Source: JBQTIP01 sp052388025 (GTDB lineage: Bacteria > Actinomycetota > UBA4738 > HRBIN12). Taken from it: DNA of 10,116 bases. The position numbers and the translations under genes were made by a program. Positions 1 to 4,833 of the stretch are shown one piece after another. The DNA lies in the NCBI GenBank assembly GCA_052388025.1, contig JBQTIP010000230.1:1-10116 (forward strand), given 5' to 3'. The notes under the pieces were generated by a model. That model had not been told where the DNA came from. It made no database searches and saw only the letters and a list, made by a program, of their open reading frames with translations. How positions within the stretch are numbered: the first letter of the stretch is position 1; every line of letters starts with the position of its first letter.

Positions 1-343
1 TCCCGAACGCCTCGATGTCGCGCTTCGTGTTCGTGCCGATCTCCTTCTCCACCTCGAGCTCGACCGGAAGGCCGTGACAGTCCCAGCCGGCCTTCCTCGG
101 CACCAGGTGGCCGGTCATGGTCTTGAATCTCGGGTAGACGTCCTTGAAGACCCGGGCCTCCACGTGGTGGAGCCCGGGCTTGGCGTTCGCCGTGGGCGGT
201 CCCTCGTAGAACACCCACTCGGGGGCGTCGCGCCGGAGCTCCAGGCTCTTGGCGAAGACGTCGGCCTCGCGCCAGCGCTCGAGGATGCGCCGCTCGAGCT
301 CCGGGAAGCTCACCTTCGGCTCGACCGGCTCGAACCGCTGCAT
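1..343 (-). CDS. ileS: Isoleucyl-tRNA synthetase, N-terminal part (type 2, GXHH signature); runs off the window
   Basis: Charges tRNA-Ile with isoleucine in the cytoplasm. Only the first 114 codons are present; the gene continues past base 1. The reading frame starts MQRFEPVEPKVSFPELERR and contains the class I synthetase entry region: a WVFYEGPPTAN stretch (about residues 43-53), then PGLHH at 56-60 where the HIGH signature should be, then VFKDVYPRFKTM and a VPRKAGWDCHGLPVELEVEKEIG stretch (about 81-103), all typical of IleRS. The signature reads G57-L58-H59-H60, the swapped GXHH form known from some bacterial type 2 IleRS. The ATG at 343 is chosen because AGGAGG lies 6 nt upstream (350-355) and the N-terminus has the family's usual length. 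Expression should be controlled by the T-box leader directly upstream. Identity is certain; type 2 assignment rests on this N-terminal part alone. Confidence 0.96.
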   Translation of the reverse strand, partial: MQRFEPVEPKVSFPELERRILERWREADVFAKSLELRRDAPEWVFYEGPPTANAKPGLHHVEARVFKDVYPRFKTMTGHLVPRKAGWDCHGLPVELEVEKEIGTNTKRDIEAFG

Positions 344-365
344 CCTCTCCCTCCTCTCGCGCGCC

Positions 366-403
366 AAACGAAAGCGCCCCGTCCCTTGCAGGGACGAGGC
401 GCT
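366..403 (-). terminator. Intrinsic terminator of the ileS T-box leader
   Basis: On the minus strand a 14-bp stem (one G-T wobble) with a 3-nt GCA loop occupies 373-403, followed by TTCGTTT at 372-366. The arms are AGCGCCTCGTCCCT and AGGGACGGGGCGCT. The left arm carries the CTCGTCCCT segment that in T-box leaders pairs instead with the GGGG before the T-box TGG when uncharged tRNA is bound, so this is the attenuator hairpin. It ends 10 nt before the ileS Shine-Dalgarno. The T run is interrupted by CG, so termination may be less than complete. Confidence 0.85.
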
Positions 404-638
404 GGCCCCGCGGTACCACCCCGCTTGCCGCGCCCTCGCGGGCGCGACCCCTCATCGGCCGCCGACACGGCCTCCCGCTGTAACGGGCGGGCCCGGCTGC
501 GTCTACTGCGGGAGCCGGACGGCCCCCGGTTCGGGCAGCGGCTTGGGGAGGATGTTCGGAGGGTCCGGCCGCCGGGCTCCCACCGCCCCCGACTCGCTCA
601 CGACCGGGTGGTTCCTCCTACTCGTTCCCGTCGTCGCC
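366..638 (-). promoter_or_regulatory. T-box riboswitch (isoleucine specifier, full-length Stem I, transcriptional type) controlling ileS
   Basis: Senses the charging state of tRNA-Ile: uncharged tRNA pairs with the specifier and, through its 3' end, with the T-box bulge, which stabilises the antiterminator and lets ileS be transcribed. Elements in minus-strand order: Stem I about 638-534; AGTA loop-E strand 622-619; GGAGG 618-614 pairing with CCTCC 562-558; an AG-bulge and distal-loop module (GAGCGAG... and GGCGGTGGGAGCCC, about 599-575) like that which contacts the tRNA elbow; GAA 557-555, one base, then the specifier ATC at 553-551; a Stem II/IIA region with AGTAGA and CCCGTTACAGCGGG (about 505-474); the T-box GGGGTGGTACCGCGG (about 422-408); then the terminator. 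The bulge TGGT would pair with ACCA, fitting the A discriminator of tRNA-Ile. Layout closely follows class I leaders such as Bacillus glyQS. Exact stem boundaries are by eye. Confidence 0.92.
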
Positions 639-1361
639 TGTACCCGGCCATGCTACACCACGCGGCGTGGGCAGGAGGCCGAGCCGGAACTCGGCCCGGT
701 CGGTCGGCTTGACCCCGTCGGAGCCCTCGCAGTCGTAGTACTCGTAGACAACGTGACCGTTCGCCAGGTAGGCGTCGTCGGTCCAGCCAATGCTCTTGCC
801 GTCGATGGACCCCCAGGCGTCGGACTGGCGGCCGGAGTACTCGGCCGTGTACTCGAACTCCAGGCAGTCCCCGATCCAGGACTCGTAGTGCTCCAGGCTC
901 AGCCGGAGCTCGCCGGTGCCCTCGAGGAAGCCGACGAAGCGAACCGTCCTGCGGCTGCCGGTGCGCCTCCCGTTCACGTACTTCCGAAGCTCGTACGTAG
1001 CGTCCAGCCAGCCGGAGCTGATCGATTCGTGGACCCCGAAGCCGCCCTCGCCGACGTCGTTGATGACCCCGACTTCGTAGGCGAGGCTCGTACACCGGTC
1101 GCGCCCGGGGCGCCGCTCGCAGCGCTGGGTGTCCCGATAGAGGTCGGACCAGAACTCCTCGTTGGTCTCGTAGACCCCTGCGTACCAGGTCGTCAGGCGA
1201 TAGACGTTCCCGGAGATGTGCCGCTTCGAGTACCAGAACCCGTTGAGGCTCTGGGTGTCGTACTCCTCCACTCCGGGTTCCTGGCCGCCTTCGGCCCATG
1301 CTGGGGCCGCGAACGCCGCCATCATCGAAACTGCGGCCAGCACCACGAACGCTCTGCGCAT
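618..1361 (-). CDS. Secreted protein of unknown function
   Basis: A 247-residue protein I do not recognise. The N-terminus MRRAFVVLAAVSMMAAFAAPAWA is a clear Sec signal peptide (two Arg, hydrophobic core, A-W-A cleavage site near residue 23) with no lipobox cysteine, so the product should be exported and released. The mature part is rich in aromatic and charged residues with alternating patterns suggesting beta-strands, and has four cysteines (81, 90, 166, 211) that could form two disulfides. No catalytic motif stands out. The ATG at 1361 is preferred over the in-frame GTG at 1370 because GAGG lies 8 nt upstream of the ATG, whereas the GTG itself overlaps that Shine-Dalgarno. A possible -10 (TATTGT, 1386-1381) lies upstream. 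The last seven codons overlap the T-box Stem I, and the TAG stop is inside its AGTAG sequence. Codons near the 3' end (CGT GGT GTA GCA) are less GC-biased than the rest. Confidence 0.8.
   Translation of the reverse strand: MRRAFVVLAAVSMMAAFAAPAWAEGGQEPGVEEYDTQSLNGFWYSKRHISGNVYRLTTWYAGVYETNEEFWSDLYRDTQRCERRPGRDRCTSLAYEVGVINDVGEGGFGVHESISSGWLDATYELRKYVNGRRTGSRRTVRFVGFLEGTGELRLSLEHYESWIGDCLEFEYTAEYSGRQSDAWGSIDGKSIGWTDDAYLANGHVVYEYYDCEGSDGVKPTDRAEFRLGLLPTPRGVAWPGTGDDGNE
650..655 (-). promoter_or_regulatory. Possible -10 element for the ileS T-box transcript
   Basis: TAGCAT on the minus strand lies so that transcription would start near 643-641, just before the first Stem I base pairs (638). It fits the TANNNT pattern seen at other promoters in this window. 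There is no recognisable -35 at 16-18 nt (the region reads CCTCCT), and the site is inside the last codons of the secreted-protein gene. Read-through from that gene is the alternative. Confidence 0.3.
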
Positions 1362-1452
1362 GGCTTTCACCTCGACAAGAACAATAGACCATCCCGCCCG
1401 GCGGGTCGCCGGGTACCGCTATGACCGTTCGGAGGCTCGAAAGGTTCCCCGG

Positions 1453-1458
1453 TACGAT
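1453..1458 (+). promoter_or_regulatory. Possible -10 element for the DUF167 gene
   Basis: TACGAT lies 7 nt upstream of the GTG at 1466, the spacing expected for a leaderless transcript. The -35 region is poor (TTCGGA with a 19-nt spacer). If used, it excludes the upstream in-frame ATGs at 1421 and 1457 as starts on this transcript. Confidence 0.3.
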
Positions 1459-1465
1459 GCTTTCC

Positions 1466-1741
1466 GTGTCGGGGAATCCGCTGGCCACCATCACTGTACG
1501 GGTGGTGCCGCGTTCGACGACGCCCGGGGTGGAGGCCGGCCCCGAGTTGATCGTCGTGCGAGTTCGGGCAGCCGCGGAGCGCGGGAGGGCCACCGAGGAG
1601 GCCCGCCGGGCGCTCGCGGGGGCCCTCCGGGTACCTGCATCGTGCGTGAGCCTGCGAGCTGGAGCGCGGTCGCGCGTGAAGGTGTTTCGCGTGGAGGGGC
1701 TCTCGTCCGAAGAGGCCTCGGGCCGCCTTGGCGGGCCCTGA
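1466..1741 (+). CDS. DUF167 (YggU/UPF0235) family protein
   Basis: A 91-residue small cytosolic protein of the DUF167 family, whose biochemical function is not established. The family signature is visible as ATITVRVVPRS near residues 7-17, LIVVRVRAAAERGRATEEARRAL near 28-50, and VSLRAGARSRVKVFRVEGL near 61-79, covering nearly the whole protein, and the length is normal. The start is uncertain: in-frame ATGs at 1421 (106 aa) and 1457 (94 aa) also exist, but none of the three has a good Shine-Dalgarno, homology begins only just after 1466, and a -10-like TACGAT sits 7 nt before the GTG. It is divergent from the secreted-protein gene and followed by a separate promoter for the next operon. DUF167 genes are common near division genes and ileS in actinobacteria. 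Confidence 0.85.
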   Translation: MSGNPLATITVRVVPRSTTPGVEAGPELIVVRVRAAAERGRATEEARRALAGALRVPASCVSLRAGARSRVKVFRVEGLSSEEASGRLGGP

Positions 1742-1761
1742 ACGGCTTGCGAGCCGCCCGA

Positions 1762-1790
1762 TTGTCGGTGGTACGCCCCGGTGCTACCGT
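1762..1790 (+). promoter_or_regulatory. Promoter of the dksA-like/lspA/rluA operon
   Basis: TTGTCG (1762-1767), a 17-nt spacer, then TACCGT (1785-1790) preceded by TGC, giving an extended -10. Transcription would start about 1797, only about 3 nt before the ATG at 1800, so the mRNA is nearly leaderless; no Shine-Dalgarno is present before that ATG, which agrees. The good fit of both boxes and spacer makes this one of the best promoters in the window. Confidence 0.65.
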
Positions 1791-1799
1791 CCCTCGACC

Positions 1800-2189
1800 A
1801 TGGCCGCCAAGCCCTCATATACCAGGGATGAGCTGAAAGATCTCAAGAAGCGCCTGCTCGATGAGCGGGGCGAGCTGGAGACCCAGCTCGCGACCATCGA
1901 GGAATCTTCATTCGCGGGCACCCAGTCGGACCTGTCGGGCGAGGTCTCCTTCGACGACCAGTACGCCGACGCGGCGACCTTCACGTTCGAGCGCGAGCGG
2001 GACGCCTCGATCGAGGATAACGTGCGGGACCTGCTCCAGAAGATCGACCGGGCCCTCTCCCGCATGGACGACCGCACGTACGGGGTCTGCTCCCGCTGTG
2101 GCAAGCCCATCGAGAAGGCCCGGGTGAGGGCGCTCCCGTACGCCGAGCTCTGCATCAAGGACGCGCAGGCGCAGGCCCGCCCGCGTTAG
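1800..2189 (+). CDS. TraR/DksA-family C4-type zinc-finger protein (YteA/YocK-like)
   Basis: A 129-residue protein of the TraR/DksA superfamily, whose members bind RNA polymerase through the secondary channel and modulate initiation. Residues about 8-35 and 62-92 form the two helices of a charged coiled coil; between them is the SFDDQYADAATFTFERERD segment typical of the actinobacterial and YteA/YocK-like branch rather than the DxxDxA tip of E. coli DksA, so a ppGpp role cannot be assumed. The C-terminal finger has C97-x2-C100-x17-C118, but the fourth ligand position (121) is Asp in LCIKDAQ. The ATG at 1800 fits the family N-terminus and the promoter just upstream; an upstream in-frame ATG at 1728 would put the promoter inside the gene. 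First gene of an operon with lspA (4-nt gap). Confidence 0.93.
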   Translation: MAAKPSYTRDELKDLKKRLLDERGELETQLATIEESSFAGTQSDLSGEVSFDDQYADAATFTFERERDASIEDNVRDLLQKIDRALSRMDDRTYGVCSRCGKPIEKARVRALPYAELCIKDAQAQARPR

Positions 2190-2193
2190 CGCC

Positions 2194-2676
2194 GTGAGCC
2201 CCACCAGGCGTCTGGCCGCGTGGCTCTACGCGACCGCCGCGGCCGTCTACCTCGTGGATCGTCTCAGCAAGGAGTGGGCCGAGAGCGCGCTCGCCGGCCG
2301 CCCGCCGATCCGGGTGATCCCGGGCGTGCTGCAGCTGAGCTACACGACGAACTCCGGTGGGGCCTTCGGGCTGGGCGGCAGCGCGCCCTGGTTCTTCGCG
2401 GCCGCGACCATCGTGGTGTCGGCCGTGATCGTCGTCGCCTCTTTCAAGGTCTCCCGGCCGGGACTCGCGGTCGCGATGGGGCTGGTGTTGGGCGGGGCGC
2501 TCGGGAACCTCACCGATCGCCTCGTCCGCGGGACCGGCCTGGAGGGGCGGGTGGTCGACTTCATCGACTTCCATGTCTGGCCCATCTTCAACCTGGCCGA
2601 CAGCGCCATCGTGATCGGCGCGCTGCTCATCGTCTCCTCGGGCATGTGGCGGCGGGAGCAGGCCGGCGATGGCTGA
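2194..2676 (+). CDS. lspA: Lipoprotein signal peptidase (signal peptidase II)
   Basis: Integral membrane aspartic protease that removes the signal peptide from prolipoproteins after diacylglyceryl modification of the lipobox cysteine. At 160 residues it has the usual length, with four hydrophobic helices (about 7-24, 64-84, 91-105, 132-150). Conserved motifs: D22 in VDRLSK, TTNSGGAFGL (51-60), GGALGNLTDRL (100-110, N105 and D108), GRVVDFIDF (118-126, D122) and WPIFNLADS (129-137, N133, A135, D136); D122 and D136 match the aspartate pair assigned as catalytic in LspA structures. The GTG start follows the previous stop by 4 nt without a Shine-Dalgarno, implying translational coupling. Its end overlaps the next gene by 8 nt. 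The lipoprotein encoded at the right of this window is a likely client. Confidence 0.97.
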   Translation: MSPTRRLAAWLYATAAAVYLVDRLSKEWAESALAGRPPIRVIPGVLQLSYTTNSGGAFGLGGSAPWFFAAATIVVSAVIVVASFKVSRPGLAVAMGLVLGGALGNLTDRLVRGTGLEGRVVDFIDFHVWPIFNLADSAIVIGALLIVSSGMWRREQAGDG

Positions 2677-3607
2677 GGAGTTCACGGCTCCCTCCGGCAG
2701 GCTCGACGTCGTCGTGGCCGAACGCCTCGGCGGGCCTCGGGCCGACGTCCAGCGGGCGATCGTCGACGGCCGGGTGCTGGTGGACGGCGTCGTCCGGGCG
2801 AAGTCGTTCAGGTTGACCGGCGGGGAGCGGGTACGGGTGGAGCTCACCGGCATCGTCGACCTCGCGCCGGAGGAGCCGGCGGTCGAGGTCCGCCATCGGG
2901 ACGGGTTCCTACTGGTCGTGAGCAAGCCGGCCGGGATGGTCACCCACCCGACGGCGTCCCGGCGCACCGGGACGCTCGTGAACCGGCTACTCGGCATGGG
3001 CGTGCCGCTCTCGAAGACAGCGGACCCGCTCCGACCGGGGATCGTGCACCGGCTGGACGCGGGGACGTCCGGCCTGCTGATCGTCGCCTGCGACGACGGG
3101 ACGCATGGGGCCCTGACGTCGATGCTTAGGCGCCACGAGGTCGACCGGCGCTACCTGGCGCTCGTCCGGGGGCGCGCGGAGCAGGACCGCTTCTCAGTGG
3201 ACGCTCCGCTGGGTCGGCGCGGCGCGAGGGTGAGGGTGGAGGCGGTCACCGGGAGGGCGGCAGCGACCGCCTTCGAGGTCCGCGAGCGCTTCGAGCGCGC
3301 GACGCTCCTGGAGGCGGCGCCCCGAACCGGGCGGACGCACCAGATTCGGGTGCATCTCGCGGCGATCCGCCATCCGATCTTGGGCGACCGGGCCTACGGC
3401 GGCGGAGGAGATGAAGCGAAGCGCCTCGGCCTGTCCCGGCCGTTCCTGCACGCCTGGCGACTCACGTTCACGCACCCGATAACTGAGATACGCGTGGAGG
3501 TGGAGGACCCGTTGCCACCCGACCTCGAGGAGGCGCTCCGGCGGGTCAGGGGGGAGGGCCGACCCGCCGGTTCCGGCATCAGCGCCGAGTCTTCGCGCCC
3601 TCTTTGA
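2669..3607 (+). CDS. rluD: RluA/RluD-family 23S rRNA pseudouridine synthase
   Basis: Converts specific uridines of 23S rRNA to pseudouridine. The 312-residue protein has an N-terminal S4 RNA-binding domain (about residues 8-60, RLDVVVAERL ... VDGRVLVDG) and the catalytic domain from about 75. Key motifs are VVSKPAGMVTHP (83-94), HRLDAGTSGLL (127-137) with the catalytic aspartate D130, RRYLALVRG (160-168), and GRTHQIRVHL (221-230) with HPILGDRAYGG after it. Start ATG overlaps the lspA stop by 8 nt, so translation is coupled. The last 29 nt overlap the 3' end of the convergent nuclease gene, and the final about 20 residues (after GEGRPAGSG) look like an unconstrained tail. Whether the target is that of RluD (helix 69) or another site cannot be told from sequence; the symbol names the closest well-known member. 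Confidence 0.93.
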   Translation: MAEEFTAPSGRLDVVVAERLGGPRADVQRAIVDGRVLVDGVVRAKSFRLTGGERVRVELTGIVDLAPEEPAVEVRHRDGFLLVVSKPAGMVTHPTASRRTGTLVNRLLGMGVPLSKTADPLRPGIVHRLDAGTSGLLIVACDDGTHGALTSMLRRHEVDRRYLALVRGRAEQDRFSVDAPLGRRGARVRVEAVTGRAAATAFEVRERFERATLLEAAPRTGRTHQIRVHLAAIRHPILGDRAYGGGGDEAKRLGLSRPFLHAWRLTFTHPITEIRVEVEDPLPPDLEEALRRVRGEGRPAGSGISAESSRPL

Positions 3608-4730
3608 GGTAGAGCGCGTGCTGGGTCCGGACCTCCTCTCGGGACGCCAGGATGGCGTCCTCCACGTTGGGGGGGAGCGATCGGGACTCGATCATGTCGT
3701 TCAGCTTCTTCGTGTCGACGGACAGGACGCGTTCCCAGAGCCCGAGCGGCTCCAGGATCGCGCGGAGCCTCGCCTCGTTCGGGGTAGTCGTGTGCTGGGG
3801 GCGCCGGTCCACTGCCGATCCGTCGGAGCCGAAGAGGCGTCGGTAGTCGTGCTCCTCGCAGAAGGCGTTGATCAGGCCGCCCAGCTCGTCGAGCCGCCGG
3901 TACACCTGGCGCCCCTGCCGCTTGAGGCCGATCCACTCGTCCACCAGCTCGGTCATCCGTGGGGCGGGGTCGCCGGTCTCCCGCTCGTAACGATGCCGGA
4001 AGACCGGGCACATGCGCCGGTAGTCGCACCAGTGGCACAGCGGGTTCTCGCGCGGCTCGAACTTCCCGGCCTCGATTCGCTCTGCCACCGTCGCGATCCT
4101 CCGGCGCAGCTCGTCCGCGTCGGCCGCGGTCCTGGTGGTGCTCATCCGCTGTCCGGGCAGGAGGTAGTAAAGGGTCAGCCGCTCCGGCTCGATGCCCCAT
4201 ACCTCTCTCGCAGCGAGGTGGTAGACGGAGAGCTGCAGGTCGCGGTCGATCACCGACCGCGGCGGGAGGCGCCGGCTGGTCTTGTAGTCGATGATCTCGT
4301 AGCCGCCGCCCGGGATCCGGTCCATCCGGTCGATGATGCCCGTGAGCTGTACGCCATCGACCTCGATCGCGAAACGGAACTCCAGCGCGGCCGGTATCCG
4401 GTAGGAGCCGGCGTTGTCGGCGTGGTACTGCGCCAGGACCTGATGTCCGTGGTCGCGGTACATGCGCTCCTCGGACTCGTCGGCGAAACCATCGACGACC
4501 CAGACGGCGTCGAGCATCTCGTGAAGCTCCTCGACGGAGGGGGCCACGGGCACCGGACGGTTGTGGAACAGGTGCAGGGCCTGGTGCAAGGAATCACCGA
4601 ACGACAACGCGGGGGAGGGCGATGTCGGTAGCCTGTCCTCGTATTGGAACTTGAACTTCGCCGGGCAGGTCTCGTAGGTGTTGATGCTCGAATAGGAGAG
4701 CCGCTTCCGCGACGCGGTTGACGCCAGCAC
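3579..4730 (-). CDS. PD-(D/E)XK nuclease, RecB/Cas4-like, with probable 4Fe-4S cluster
   Basis: A 383-residue nuclease-domain protein, probably a DNA-repair or recombination exonuclease. Residues 11-32 (LSYSSINTYETCPAKFKFQY) are the usual RecB/AddB-type opening with C22. SFGDSLHQALH (43-53) gives H49, GIIDRMDR (131-138) gives D134, EIIDYKTS (145-152) gives D148 and K150, and LQLSVY (165-170) gives the Q166-x3-Y170 motif, so the active site looks complete. C22 with C232, C235 and C241 (LCHWCDYRRMCP) matches the iron-sulfur staple of AddB and Cas4. Residues about 250-383 form a charged, largely helical tail I cannot assign. No helicase motifs and no CRISPR genes are near, so a Cas4 role is unlikely. 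The GTG at 4730 is chosen because a -10 element lies exactly 6 nt upstream, implying a leaderless mRNA. Divergent from dnaE, convergent with rluD. Confidence 0.88.
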   Translation of the reverse strand: MLASTASRKRLSYSSINTYETCPAKFKFQYEDRLPTSPSPALSFGDSLHQALHLFHNRPVPVAPSVEELHEMLDAVWVVDGFADESEERMYRDHGHQVLAQYHADNAGSYRIPAALEFRFAIEVDGVQLTGIIDRMDRIPGGGYEIIDYKTSRRLPPRSVIDRDLQLSVYHLAAREVWGIEPERLTLYYLLPGQRMSTTRTAADADELRRRIATVAERIEAGKFEPRENPLCHWCDYRRMCPVFRHRYERETGDPAPRMTELVDEWIGLKRQGRQVYRRLDELGGLINAFCEEHDYRRLFGSDGSAVDRRPQHTTTPNEARLRAILEPLGLWERVLSVDTKKLNDMIESRSLPPNVEDAILASREEVRTQHALYLKEGAKTRR

Positions 4731-4746
4731 CCGCTCAATCTACCCT
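4718..4746 (+). promoter_or_regulatory. Promoter of dnaE
   Basis: TTGACG (4718-4723), a 17-nt spacer, and TACCCT (4741-4746). The start would be near 4753, leaving about 80 nt of 5' leader before the dnaE ATG. The -35 lies inside the first codons of the nuclease gene and the -10 shares bases 4741-4742 with the -10 of the opposite promoter. Confidence 0.6.
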
Positions 4747-4766
4747 TGTCGGTACCTGAATTACAA
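4737..4766 (-). promoter_or_regulatory. Leaderless promoter of the PD-(D/E)XK nuclease
   Basis: On the minus strand TTGTAA (4766-4761), an 18-nt spacer, and TAGATT (4742-4737), followed by 6 nt and then the GTG start codon at 4730. Transcription would begin at or within one base of the start codon, the standard geometry of leaderless genes in actinobacteria, and there is no Shine-Dalgarno to contradict it. Confidence 0.6.
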
Positions 4767-4833
4767 GCGTGTGCTTTTCCCCACCATGCGCTTCGGCCTG
4801 TGGAAAGCGCCGTATCGCATACTGCAGGGAGGC

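Noticed and set aside
1381..1409. Promoter for the secreted-protein gene
   Set aside because: TATTGT resembles a -10, but the region at -35 (GCGACC) does not match; mentioned in the gene entry only.
249..1424. 391-codon plus-strand frame and the overlapping 598-1818 minus-strand frame
   Set aside because: Both cross the T-box leader and the secreted-protein gene in other frames, have low-complexity translations and no start signals. The signal-peptide frame 1361-618 is the credible one.
3618..4631. 337-codon plus-strand frame opposite the nuclease
   Set aside because: Antisense shadow of a gene with intact catalytic and cluster motifs; no motif of its own.
3579..4730. Cas4 of a CRISPR system
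   Set aside because: The nuclease and cysteine motifs resemble Cas4, but there is no repeat array and no other cas gene, and neighbours are housekeeping genes; the extra C-terminal domain also differs.
4731..4833. SOS (LexA) operator between the nuclease and dnaE
   Set aside because: No GAAC-N4-GTTC-like palindrome was found in the divergent region.
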